From Microbispora corallina (GTDB taxonomy: Bacteria > Actinomycetota > Actinomycetes > Streptosporangiales > Streptosporangiaceae), in NCBI RefSeq assembly GCF_016863035.1, contig NZ_BOOC01000003.1, forward strand, positions 248,001 through 312,000: DNA of 64,000 bases, written 5' to 3'. The notes beneath the pieces are model-generated. The model saw only the letters and a program-made list of their open reading frames with translations, searched no databases and was not told where the DNA came from. The translations under genes were made by a program, and so were the position numbers. This document shows positions 33,943-42,116 of this stretch, in pieces. How positions within the stretch are numbered: the stretch's first letter is position 1; the number at the start of each line of letters is the position of its first letter.

Positions 33943-34911
33943 GTGCGAGCTGTTGGGTTCACGGAGTTCGGAGGCCCGGAGGTGATGCGGGTCCTGGAGC
34001 TGCCGGAGCCGCACGCCGGCCCGGGACAGGTGCGGATCAAGGTGGCCGCGGCGGACGTCAACTCGGCGGACGTCGTCTCCCGGTCCGGCTACGTGAACAA
34101 GCTCAGCCCCGGCTCGTTCCCGCAGTCAGATGCGTACGTCATCGGGTGGGATGCCGCGGGGGTGATCGACGAGGTCGGCGATGGTGTGCGCGCGGAGCTG
34201 GCTGTCGGGACCGATGCCCTGGCACTGGTGGTTCCGATCCTGACGCTCGGGGCGCAGGCGGAGTACGTGGTGGCACCGGCGGAGTCGGTGGTGCGGGCAC
34301 CGCGGGGTGTCGAGCTGACAGCGGCGTCGACCTTGCTGATGAGCGGACTGTCCGCGCGGCAGGCCCTGAAGCTGCTGGAGGTCGCGCCGGGCGCGACGGT
34401 GGCGGTGATCGGCGCGGCCGGAACGGTCGGCGGGTACGCGGTGCAGCTGGCCAAGGCCGCGGGACTGACGGTGATCGCCGACGCGGCCGCACGGGACCGC
34501 GACCTCGTCATCGCTCTGGGCGCCGACCACGTGGTGCCGCGCGGGGACGACTTCGCAGACGCCGTCCGGCGGCTGCGGCCGGACGGAGTGGACGGTCTGA
34601 TCGACACGGCGCAGTTGACCGGGGCTGCCGCCACCGTGGTGCGCGACGGGGGTGTGGCCGCCGGGTTGCGTCCGCTTGCGGGGTCGTCGTCGTGGGCCGA
34701 CAGCACGACCGACCGCGGAGTGCGTTGGCGCATCGTGAACGTCACCACGGACATGGACGACACCAGCGCGCTGACCGAACTGTGCGAACAGGCGGAGTCG
34801 GGTGTCCTGACGCTACGCGTCGCCGCCACCTTCGCTGCTGAGCAAGCCAAGGAAGCCCACGCACTCATCGAAGTCGGCGGAGTACGAGGACGCCCCGTCC
34901 TCGTCTTCTGA
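33943..34911 (+). CDS. Zinc-independent quinone-oxidoreductase-like MDR protein
   Basis: A 322-aa medium-chain reductase. It has a GroES-like N-terminal domain (VRAVGFTEFGGPEVMRVLELP), no catalytic zinc ligands, a Rossmann motif VIGAAGTVGGYAVQLAKAAG (about 165-185) and the typical C-terminal EVGGVRGRPVLVF. It fits NADPH:quinone or enone reductases. GTG 33943 aligns with the normal family start; the frame is open from 33898 through the second direct repeat. It is probably co-transcribed with the SRPBCC gene 39 bp downstream and repressed by the TetR protein (inference). Confidence 0.85.
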   Translation: MRAVGFTEFGGPEVMRVLELPEPHAGPGQVRIKVAAADVNSADVVSRSGYVNKLSPGSFPQSDAYVIGWDAAGVIDEVGDGVRAELAVGTDALALVVPILTLGAQAEYVVAPAESVVRAPRGVELTAASTLLMSGLSARQALKLLEVAPGATVAVIGAAGTVGGYAVQLAKAAGLTVIADAAARDRDLVIALGADHVVPRGDDFADAVRRLRPDGVDGLIDTAQLTGAAATVVRDGGVAAGLRPLAGSSSWADSTTDRGVRWRIVNVTTDMDDTSALTELCEQAESGVLTLRVAATFAAEQAKEAHALIEVGGVRGRPVLVF

Positions 34912-34950
34912 CCACCACACAGCACGTCAGCACGAGAGCAGGAGAATCAC

Positions 34951-35370
34951 ATGGCAACGGTATCCGTCAGCCGGGTCGTCCCGGCCGACCCCGAGCGCGC
35001 CTGGGAGCTCGTCGGCGGGTTTCACGCCCTGCCCGACTGGATGCCCTCCATCCAGAGCACCCCCCTCCAAGGAGGCATGGTCCGCCGGCTGGTCAACCCC
35101 GACGGCGCGGTGGTCGTCGAGCGCATGGAGGAGTTCAACCATGCGGCGCGCTACTACACCTACTCCATCGTCGAGGCACCCTTCCCGGTAGAGGGTTACC
35201 TCTCGAACGTCCGGGTGTACGAGGTGCCCGGCGACCACGGCGCCACGGAGGTCGTGTGGAGCGTCCGGTTCGCCTCCGACGGTGAAGCGGCCGAGGCCGA
35301 ACTCGTGGAAGTGTTCACCGCGGCCTTCCGCGACGGACTCGAAACGCTGCACAAGGCGCTCTCCGCCTGA
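34951..35370 (+). CDS. SRPBCC (START-like) family protein
   Basis: A 139-aa helix-grip protein (VSVSRVVPADPERAWELVGGFHALPDWMPSI, GHGATEVVWSVRF-type strands, C-terminal helix VEVFTAAFRDGLETLHKAL). It belongs to the Bet v1-like polyketide cyclase/dehydratase and lipid-binding superfamily. Such proteins bind small hydrophobic ligands. AGCAGGAG precedes ATG 34951. Pairing with a TetR-controlled reductase suggests a detoxification or small-molecule-modifying unit. Confidence 0.85.
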   Translation: MATVSVSRVVPADPERAWELVGGFHALPDWMPSIQSTPLQGGMVRRLVNPDGAVVVERMEEFNHAARYYTYSIVEAPFPVEGYLSNVRVYEVPGDHGATEVVWSVRFASDGEAAEAELVEVFTAAFRDGLETLHKALSA

Positions 35371-35956
35371 GCCACCGATCACACCGCGGGCCCTTCCGCG
35401 CCGGATATGCGGGCCGCGGGTTGCCGGTGCACCCCGCGGCGCCGTTCAGCGCACCACGGCCAGGACGCAGCTGCTGCCGACCCGCCAAGCAGGACCGACC
35501 AGCGGAAACAGGGGCAAGTGCGGTGGGCGTCTCATGCACCGCTTCTCCCAGGTTCCGGGCGGCCGTGGTGACGATGAACTCTGCTCGAGCGGAGTTCACC
35601 GACACGTGCCGGTAACTGAAGAGCACAACGAGGGCACATGACATCGTGATCAACGTCGAAACGCCGAGAGCCATCGAGATGACCAACGCCAGGTCATCAG
35701 GCTGCAGGTTGAACCATGGCAGCAACCTTCACCATCGACGAGCGCGAGAGGCTGAGTGACGAAGTGGGTGACAGCCGCGGCGGACGGCCCTGAACGTTGG
35801 CGGACTGTCACGGATGTTCGCGCAGGTGACCGGCGCTATGTCCCCTGAGCAAATGCATCTTCCGGTTGCTTCACACCGAAGGGGTCAACAAGGCGTCGGA
35901 GCACAGCTAACGCGGAGCTACCCCCGGAGTGACCTACGAACGCACTAGGCGCCGAC
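35371..35956. other. Gap without a supported gene
   Basis: About 600 bp. A minus-strand frame (35725 to 35315) starts with a hydrophobic helix (LALVISMALGVSTLITMSCALVVLFSY) but ends in non-protein-like sequence. It may be the 5' part of a truncated membrane-protein gene. No ribosome-binding site was found. Confidence 0.35.
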
Positions 35957-35980
35957 TGAGTGACTATCCGAGTGACAATC
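35957..35980 (+). repeat. 12-bp tandem repeat (TGAGTGACTATC-type) left of copy C
   Basis: TGAGTGACTATC (35957-35968) is followed by CGAGTGACAATC (35969-35980). It corresponds to the pair at 28237, at the opposite end of segment 2. Confidence 0.45.
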
Positions 35981-36075
35981 ACCACGGACGAGTCCGGACA
36001 GCGTTGGACAACGGTGGACCGTACACCCAGGTCAGGGCGGGTGTCGGTGCTGGTCCCGCCCCTTCCTGGGTTGAT

Positions 36076-36118
36076 TTACAAGCGAGGGGTCACTGGTTCG
36101 AACCCAGTACCGCCCACC
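36076..36118 (+). repeat. Attachment core, copy C (attL-type, left end of segment 3)
   Basis: 43 bp identical to the 3' half of tRNA-Val. Its right flank (GCGAAAAGAGCCCCG, the hairpin and a GTGCCATTA pair) is homologous to the right flank of copy A. Confidence 0.85.
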
Positions 36119-36158
36119 AGCGAAAAGAGCCCCGCCTCCCACTTGGGAAACGGGGCTC

Positions 36159-36178
36159 GTGCCATTAACGTGCCGTTA
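36159..36178 (+). repeat. Paired GTGCCATTA/GTGCCGTTA repeats right of copy C
   Basis: GTGCCATTA (36159) and GTGCCGTTA (36170), 11 bp apart, at the same position relative to the core as the pair at 24559. Confidence 0.5.
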
Positions 36179-36198
36179 GGGAACGCAATCGATCTTGC

Positions 36199-36750
36199 TC
36201 AGTGACCACTCGCCTCGGTCGGCAGGACTTGTGTGATCTTGCCGTTCATGACGTCGGCGATCTTGTGGTCTGCCTCCACCGTGCGGTGCTGGTAGATCAT
36301 CGCGGCGTGCACGCTGTCATCTCCCATCCGCGCCGTAAGGTCCCGGAGCGATGCGCCGGCGCTGGCCGCGATCGAGTTCCCGGTGTGGCGAAGATCGTGG
36401 AAGTGGAGCCCGGGGACGCCGAGCTTCCGCGTGGTCTCGCTCCACTTGACCGCGCGACGGAAGTTGCTACGCCGCAGAATCCCGCTGTTCGCACCGGTGA
36501 AGACGAGCGCGGTCGGCTCTGGCTGGTGAACTGGTCGAGGTGCTGACGCAGCGCCGGAGATCTGCCGCAGCTCCGCACGGGGCAGCGTGCCGCGGATCGC
36601 CATGTGCAGGGGCGGGGCGAGCCGCTTCTGTGGCTCGACGGTGGCGAAGTACTGCACGTCGTAGCCCGCCACCCGGCGAAGGTTCTGCACGAAACGGTTG
36701 ACGAGCCTGGAGAAGGCAGCGCGTCCCAGGCCGCGCCTGGCCGGCCGTCC
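36199..36750 (-). pseudogene. Chimeric remnant: Rep middle fused to integrase C terminus
   Basis: Reading from 36750 toward 36199, a Rep piece (GAAWDALP, a one-base frameshift, then FSRLVNRFVQNLRRVAGYDVQYF up to RAELRQI) is fused near 36557 to integrase sequence starting at PALRQHLDQFT. After a further one-base deletion the frame continues as PTALVFTGANSGILRRSNF to the normal integrase C terminus. The catalytic box reads MGDDS where the intact copy has MGHDS, so it has lost the third-box His. It retains the Rep part missing from segment 1. A 163-codon open frame (36199-36690) remains but is not a plausible functional gene. Confidence 0.8.
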
Positions 36751-36804
36751 GTGTCCCCCGGGTGGCCCGTGTCCCCCGGGTGGCCCGTGTCCCCCGGGTG
36801 GACC
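36751..36804 (+). repeat. Three tandem copies of an 18-bp repeat
   Basis: GTGTCCCCCGGGTGGCCC at 36751 and 36769, with a third copy at 36787 ending in ACC. It sits at the broken upstream end of the rep remnant. Confidence 0.8.
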
Positions 36805-36985
36805 GGACCGGCGGACGGAGTGTGCGGCAGGGGCGGGGCGAACGCGGAGGCCGGGCGCCGGCCAGGCCGAGAACCTGGCGTATCCACGCCTCCAGGCCCG
36901 TCGGGTCCGGCGGGGTCAGAGGATTCTGCCCGTTCCGCCCGCTCTGCTTGCCGCGCTCCCGCCCGGGAGTCGCCGCGGTCCGCCG

Positions 36986-37912
36986 TCACCCCAGGAGGGC
37001 GGGGGCCATCAGCCGCAGGTGCTCGATCTGCGTGCCGACCGAGTCGGCCAGTGGCTGGACGCACACGTGATCGGCCCCCGCGTCGTGGTGGGCGCGTACC
37101 CGCTCGGCGATCGCCTCCGGCTCGCCCCGGGCCACTATCGCGTCGATGAGCCGGTCGCTTCCCCCGCCGTCGACGTCGGTGTCGGAGAAGCCCAGCTCGC
37201 GGAGGTTGTTCACGTAGTTGGGCAGGGAGAGGTAGAAGGCGGCGTACTCGCGGGCGATCTCCCGGGCGCGGCCGGCGTCGCTCTCGACCACCACGGCCTG
37301 CTCCGGGACGAGAACCGGGTCCTGGCCGAGGATCTCGCGCGCCTTCGCAGTGTGCTCGGGCGGCACGAAGTACGTGTGCGCCCCCTGGGCGTGCTGCGCC
37401 GCCAGTTCGAGCATCCGGCGGCGCAGCGCCGCCAACACCCGGGGTGGCCTCTCCGCCAGCGGCACGCCGAACGACGCCCGGTCCATCCCGTCGAGATAGT
37501 CCCGCATGAACGGCAGCGGCGCGGAGTATTCGTGGCCACGAGGGGCGACCAGCGGCTTGTGGCTCACACCGAGGCCGAGCACGAATCGGTACCCCCACGC
37601 CTCCGCCAAGGTCGCGGCGCCGTTGGCCGCGGCCACCGCGTCCCGGCCGTAGATGTTCGCGATGCCCGTCGCCACGTGCAGCCGCTCGGTGGCCGACAGC
37701 AGGAGCGCCGCGTTCGTGAACGCCTCCCGCCCGTCCGGGGACTCGCCCACCCAGAGCGCCGGGTATCCAAGCTGCTCGATGTCCGCCGCAGCCGTTCTGG
37801 CCTCGTCCGCGGTCGCCGTTCTCGACAGTGAGAACAGCCACGCCCCCGTCCGGCCGAGGCGGCGCCTCAGCTCGGCCCGTTCCACGGCGGGCGGTCGCAT
37901 GCGCTCGGCCAT
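36986..37912 (-). CDS. LLM-class F420-dependent oxidoreductase
   Basis: A 308-aa TIM-barrel flavin/F420 enzyme: GAWLFSLSRTATADEARTAAADIEQLGYPALWVGESP at the N terminus, TGIANIYGRDAVAAANGAATLAEAWGYRFVLGLGVSH, and C-terminal GADHVCVQPLAD. This fits the TIGR03620-like F420-dependent group of actinomycetes. The substrate is unknown. Codon bias is normal, and it lies between a decayed rep-int remnant and attachment copy D, so it is probably cargo of segment 3. Confidence 0.85.
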   Translation of the reverse strand: MAERMRPPAVERAELRRRLGRTGAWLFSLSRTATADEARTAAADIEQLGYPALWVGESPDGREAFTNAALLLSATERLHVATGIANIYGRDAVAAANGAATLAEAWGYRFVLGLGVSHKPLVAPRGHEYSAPLPFMRDYLDGMDRASFGVPLAERPPRVLAALRRRMLELAAQHAQGAHTYFVPPEHTAKAREILGQDPVLVPEQAVVVESDAGRAREIAREYAAFYLSLPNYVNNLRELGFSDTDVDGGGSDRLIDAIVARGEPEAIAERVRAHHDAGADHVCVQPLADSVGTQIEHLRLMAPALLG

Positions 37913-38300
37913 CTAGGACGCTCCTTGTCTTGTTACGCGAGATCGGGCGAAGGGGGCGGTTAGCCAGGAACGTCGCCCCCGCGGGCCGGACGGCTGCGCC
38001 GGCGAGCATCGCAGCCTCAGCATCGCATCGCACGCGCCGGTGGCCTCGGCATCTCCCCGCGACCGGTTCCCGTGTCGGGGCTCACCGCCGCGTCCGCTCC
38101 GGGTTACTCCGATTTCCCCGAATCCGGCGGTTCGTCCGCGCGATCGCTGATTCGCCCCGAGGGCGGCGAGAGGTCCTTGAAGTGGAACCCACGAGACGGC
38201 AAAGGCCTGTCCTGGATCTTAAGCTCCCTGACGGCCGGCGGGGGAGCGGCGTCCCAGGTCGGCCTGCAGGTCGGCGTACCGCCGGGGCGATCATGGCTCA

Positions 38301-38344
38301 TTACAAGCGAGGGGTCACTGGTTCGAACCCAGTACCCGCCCACC
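38301..38344 (+). repeat. Attachment core, copy D (attR-type, right end of segment 3)
   Basis: 44 bp matching the tRNA-Val 3' half with one extra C in the acceptor arm (TACCCGCCC). Both flanks resemble those of copy B. Confidence 0.8.
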
Positions 38345-38417
38345 AGGTGAAACTCACTCTTTCCGATCTTGCTTCTCGGCTCTGAATGACTATGCCTCAA
38401 AGAGGCTGTCCATCTTC

Positions 38418-38540
38418 TCCGCGCCGATTCCGCCGTACAGGCAGGCCGTCCAGGTCCTCAAGGATGAAGGACTCGTGGAGACCGTGCAGGGCATGGGCAT
38501 CTAGGTTGTCAAGCCCGATGAGGACGTCTCCCATGACGGG
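38418..38540 (+). pseudogene. Remnant of a GntR-type regulator gene
   Basis: The frame reads IPPYRQAVQVLKDEGLVETVQGMGI, a stop (TAG), then VVKPDEDVSH. This matches the recognition helix and wing of GntR regulators, in which the stop replaces the usual Tyr of G-I-Y-V. GntR/Kor regulators are standard AICE genes, so mobile-element debris extends past copy D. Confidence 0.6.
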
Positions 38541-38681
38541 TGCATCGCCGCCTGAGCATCATCCGGCCGATGTCGACGGCCGGGTGAAGGTCTGGTACCG
38601 GTTCGTCGCGCGAAGGGGGCTTATTCCCGCACTTACCAAACAGTAGATATCGGCTTTGCCATACCTTGCCATGAAACTTCT

Positions 38682-38687
38682 TACAGT
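38682..38687 (+). promoter_or_regulatory. Leaderless-type -10 (TACAGT) of the XRE gene
   Basis: TACAGT is followed by 7 nt and GTG 38695; TTGCCA motifs lie upstream. The spacing equals that at 44187. Confidence 0.55.
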
Positions 38688-38694
38688 GTCTGGC

Positions 38695-39510
38695 GTGGAA
38701 AACCTCTTAGGCGAGTTTCTGCGTGCCCGACGGCAGGCGACAACCGTCGAACGGGCGGGGGTCCTGCGAGGTGCGGGCAGTCGCCGCACACCAGGGTTGC
38801 GCCGCGGCGAGGTCGCAACACTGGCAGGAGTCAGCGTCGACTACTACACACGACTGGAGCAGGGAAGGGAACGCAACCCCTCCGATGCTGTGCTGAACGC
38901 CCTGGCCAGGGTCTTCGGCCTTGACTACGAGGCCACAGGACACCTGCACGAGCTTGCCCGTTCCACGCGAGGAAGTTTCAGGCGCACATATGTGGCCGAC
39001 CGCGTCTCCCCGTCCGTTCTCCGCCTCGTGAACAACTGGGAGCATGCCCTGGCGTTTGTGGTGAACCGCCGGTTAGACGTGCTCGTGCAAAACGCCGAGA
39101 CCGCGGCCTTTCTTGAGGGTTTCTCCGATGGTGACAACCTGCTTCGACTGACCTTCCTCAACCCGGCGTCACGCGAATTCTTCCTCGACTGGGAACAGGA
39201 GGCACGGTTCAAGGTCGCCCATATGCGCGCTGCGGTCGGTGCAGACCTCGACGACCCATCGGTTCTCGCCCTGGTGGAGGAGCTATCGCTAGCAAGCGAG
39301 GACTTTCGCCGAATATGGGAAAGCCATGACATACAAGTCAGACCGCATGAGATTGGGCGCTACCACCATGATCGCGTCGGCGATCTGACTCTCTGGCATG
39401 CGACGTTCTCCATCGACGGTGCTCCCGGCCAGCGACTCTTTGTCGCGCATGCCGAGCCCGGCACCCCATCCGACGACGCCCTAACCAGGTTGTCTGCCAG
39501 CCGGTGCTGA
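38695..39510 (+). CDS. XRE-family regulator with MmyB-like ligand-binding domain
   Basis: A 271-aa protein. The N-terminal HTH_31/XRE domain (LGEFLRARRQ, then RRTPGLRRGEVATLAGVSVDYYTRLEQGR) is followed by an MmyB-like PAS-type ligand domain (SVLRLVNNWEHALAFVVNRRLDVLVQN..., CONSERVED W-E-S-H-D-I-Q and GRYHHDRVGDLTLWHATF). MmyB regulates methylenomycin synthesis in Streptomyces, and fatty acids have been modelled as ligands. GTG 38695 is preferred over 38656 because of the -10 spacing and typical N terminus. MmyB-type regulators often control a divergent oxidoreductase; none is visible here. Confidence 0.88.
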   Translation: MENLLGEFLRARRQATTVERAGVLRGAGSRRTPGLRRGEVATLAGVSVDYYTRLEQGRERNPSDAVLNALARVFGLDYEATGHLHELARSTRGSFRRTYVADRVSPSVLRLVNNWEHALAFVVNRRLDVLVQNAETAAFLEGFSDGDNLLRLTFLNPASREFFLDWEQEARFKVAHMRAAVGADLDDPSVLALVEELSLASEDFRRIWESHDIQVRPHEIGRYHHDRVGDLTLWHATFSIDGAPGQRLFVAHAEPGTPSDDALTRLSASRC

Positions 39511-39834
39511 GTGGGACCCAGCTCAGCTCGCCCACACACGTAAGCTGATAATGAACGAGCGGCCCCGGGCACCACTCGAGAGACCAACGCCAGTACGGCA
39601 TCCTCGTGGGCCGTCACCGGGACTCGCGGTCGTACGACCGCCATACGTCCAGGTCAGCATTTCCCAGCCCAGAGCGTGTGATCCTGAAAGCCTTACCAGG
39701 CTGATGGCCCCCCGGCCGGATTCGACATAGCCGGCACTATTCAACTGTTTCGCGTTGACGGCCTCATGTGGACGGGCCTCGTCTCGGGCGCGGCCGAATC
39801 AGGGCTGGCGTGGGAGCGTGCTTGACCTGACGCA
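39511..39834. other. Gap without a supported gene
   Basis: About 320 bp between convergent genes. Short frames only; no strong hairpin seen. Confidence 0.35.
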
Positions 39835-41286
39835 TCAAGGCTGAGCTTTCCTCCCGCAAACATCCAGGGCGTCGCGGCCGAGGACCAGGGACTCCACCCT
39901 CGATGTCTCCCCGGTTGTTCGCAATCCGAGTGGGCCGTCGAAGGCATCGGTCCGCAGCTGGAACCGGCTTACATCGTCGACCTTGAGAGTGCGGAGTCGC
40001 CATGGCTGATTCGGTGAGTCCTGCTCAGTGGGCGGGTGGGCTAGAACTACGACGGCAGAGGAGTCTCGCGGTATCTCGTAACGGCTGTGTGCGGCCGTGT
40101 ACTTGGCAAACCGGAGATCACCCTCCAGGGCGAGGTCGAGAGCCGCTGCCGCGTCGAGGTGTGGGAGCGCCGCCCCTGGTGCGATGATTCCTTCGATCCA
40201 TGCTTTGGTGGTGTCCGGAAGTCGCTCCTCGCGCATGATGAGACGTAGTTGATCTGTGAACCAGGGCGTAAGCGCGGGGTCGCCGTTCTTGATCCAGTTC
40301 TCGACCAGGCTGCGGAATGCCTTCTCCCGGCGGCTGCCTCGGCGAGCGCCTGCGGCCAGGATGTCCGTACCCGCGCCGTCGAGTGCGCTGGCGAGCAACC
40401 GGACAGGGATCCGATCGGCGAGGTGGGCGTAGCGGACCATGCGGATCTCCAGCATGACGCTGTGCAAGATCCTGGCGGCGACCAGGACCGCACCCTGTGG
40501 TTGTGGTCGCCGTCGCTCAGGTGCGCGGCTGGCGTGCTCCTCGCGAGGTGGAGTCCGCTGGTCGGCGGCCCGGCCGGCGGTGGAACGATGCCAGGCACGG
40601 TCATCGGGGTAGGCGGTCCCGCTGGTGGCGCGCAGTCTTCCGCTCGCGCCGACACTGATGGTTATCCCCTCCGTCCCGGAATCTATGGCGACTCCCATCC
40701 GGTCGTCGGAGTCGAAATCTGCGTCAGTGACGTCTTTCAACCACAGATACAACTCGGGCGGTTCCCCCGCCGGTAGGCCGGCGTCGTAGCGGCGCGGGGC
40801 GGCCAGGACCACAGACCCGGTCAGCCGGGTGCCGACACGTTCGAGCAGCAGGGTACGGACCTCGGCGGCGCCCAGGTCGTAATCGGTGCCGAGCGCGAGT
40901 GCGGCCTCGGCCGTCAGCGGTGTGGACGACGGCCTCACCCGTCCCCGATGGTCCCTTACGTGAGGAGGCTCCGCCGGCGGTGGCGGCAGTAAGCGTTGCA
41001 TTTTGTGCCCCGCCACCGTGGCCTGCTCGACCATCCAACTCCGCCGCTCCGATCCGAGATCGGCCATCCATGCGAGGGCAGCGCGGGCACGTCGCGCACG
41101 CCCAACAAAGGTGAGGGCAGTAGCGGCATGGAACAACGGGAAGGTGTTGTTGTCCCACACGTCCGAGACCGTGTGGATCGTTCGCCGGTCATAGAGGCGT
41201 GCATCTGCTGACGCCTCCGCGATCTGTACGAGCGACCGCTCCAGCAACGCGCCCAGGGCGCCCAACGCTGTCCCACTTCTGATCAT
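39835..41286 (-). CDS. Unrecognised 483-aa protein
   Basis: A long frame with normal actinomycete codon bias and a -10-like TATGTA 6 nt before ATG 41286, so it is very likely a real gene. The N-terminal ~110 residues are helical (GALLERSLVQIAEASADARLY, RRARAALAWMADLGSERRSW). A middle part has beta-like sequence (YLWLKDVTDADFDSDDRMGVAIDSGTEG), followed by an Arg/Pro-rich linker and a helical C-terminal half. There is no signal peptide or TM helix. I recognise no domain or catalytic motif. It is transcribed alone. Confidence 0.6.
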   Translation of the reverse strand: MIRSGTALGALGALLERSLVQIAEASADARLYDRRTIHTVSDVWDNNTFPLFHAATALTFVGRARRARAALAWMADLGSERRSWMVEQATVAGHKMQRLLPPPPAEPPHVRDHRGRVRPSSTPLTAEAALALGTDYDLGAAEVRTLLLERVGTRLTGSVVLAAPRRYDAGLPAGEPPELYLWLKDVTDADFDSDDRMGVAIDSGTEGITISVGASGRLRATSGTAYPDDRAWHRSTAGRAADQRTPPREEHASRAPERRRPQPQGAVLVAARILHSVMLEIRMVRYAHLADRIPVRLLASALDGAGTDILAAGARRGSRREKAFRSLVENWIKNGDPALTPWFTDQLRLIMREERLPDTTKAWIEGIIAPGAALPHLDAAAALDLALEGDLRFAKYTAAHSRYEIPRDSSAVVVLAHPPTEQDSPNQPWRLRTLKVDDVSRFQLRTDAFDGPLGLRTTGETSRVESLVLGRDALDVCGRKAQP

Positions 41287-41590
41287 CTCGGCTACATATC
41301 ACGATCGGTATTCACCATGCAGCTGTACCAATGAGGGCCTGGTGCAGCATGGTCTGCGGCAAGGAGAAGATCGGCGCAAGGACATACCCTCAAGCACTGG
41401 TACGCCGGAGTCCGACAGCAGCGAGACGAAGTGGTGCTCCATCTCGCGCGGCGACCTGTCCTTGGCGCTGAGATCCGCGTTGTCGGGAGCTTGCGAAAGT
41501 CACGCCGTGATGCCGTTCTTAACGACACCCGGCCGGGCCCCCAGCGATCGCGGTCCAGGGTCCACAGACTCGATGGCCGATGTGGATCGC
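41287..41590. other. Gap between divergent genes
   Basis: About 300 bp containing the divergent promoters of the 483-aa gene (TACATA on the plus strand at 41293-41298, i.e. TATGTA) and the isochorismatase-fold gene. No further gene is supported; one minus-strand frame (EMEHHFVSLLSDSGVPVLEG) looks like a small gene fragment. Confidence 0.35.
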
Positions 41591-41596
41591 TACCAT
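41591..41596 (+). promoter_or_regulatory. Leaderless-type -10 (TACCAT) of the isochorismatase-fold gene
   Basis: TACCAT is followed by 7 nt and ATG 41604, with no ribosome-binding site. Confidence 0.45.
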
Positions 41597-41603
41597 GCCG
41601 ATC

Positions 41604-42116
41604 ATGGACAAACTGGATCCCCGTCGCACTGCATTGATCCTTATCGACCTGATGACGCGCATCGTCGAGCAGCCCACGGCACCCCATACCGGACCTGCCG
41701 TGGTCGCCCGCTCCCTCGCTCTGGCCGACGCAGTGCGAAAGGCAGGCGGTCTCGTCGTCTCCGTACGGGTCGAGCGTCCAGGCGTTGCGGAGCAGCCACC
41801 TGGGAGCGAACTGGTGGAAGGGGTGCTCGGCGACCTGGAGATCGTGAAGCGCACCTGGGGCGCATTCCACAACACGGGGCTGGAGGAGGCATTGCGTGAG
41901 CACGCCATCGACACTCTGATCATCACCGGGATCGCCACGAACTTCGGCGTCGAGCAGACCGCGCGTTTCGCCGACGAGTTCGGCTTCAAGGTGATCTTGC
42001 CCGAGGACGCGGTCACCGCACTCGACGCGCACGCCCATGAGTTCGCCTTCGACTACATCTTCCCGCGCATCGCTACCGTCTGCACCACCGCCGAGCTTGT
42101 GGCAGCGCTCGACTGA
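41604..42116 (+). CDS. Isochorismatase-fold hydrolase lacking the nucleophilic Cys
   Basis: A 170-aa Rossmann-like hydrolase with the family Asp in TALILIDLMTR and Lys in IVKRTWGAF. The usual catalytic Cys box (T-x-x-C-V) reads TGIATNFGVEQTARFAD, with Gly in place of Cys. Isochorismatases such as PhzD also lack this Cys and cleave vinyl ethers by acid catalysis, whereas amidases and nicotinamidases need it. So amidase activity is unlikely. ATG 41604 fits the TACCAT -10. ATG 41595 and 41580 are in-frame alternatives. Confidence 0.82.
   Translation: MDKLDPRRTALILIDLMTRIVEQPTAPHTGPAVVARSLALADAVRKAGGLVVSVRVERPGVAEQPPGSELVEGVLGDLEIVKRTWGAFHNTGLEEALREHAIDTLIITGIATNFGVEQTARFADEFGFKVILPEDAVTALDAHAHEFAFDYIFPRIATVCTTAELVAALD

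Noticed and set aside
35315-35725. Minus-strand frame with a hydrophobic N terminus as a full gene
   Set aside because: Only the first ~60 residues look protein-like; the rest overlaps the SRPBCC 3' end and is artefactual, so it is mentioned only in the gap note.
36751-36804. Possible CRISPR
   Set aside because: Three direct 18-bp copies with no spacers and no cas genes; a simple tandem repeat.
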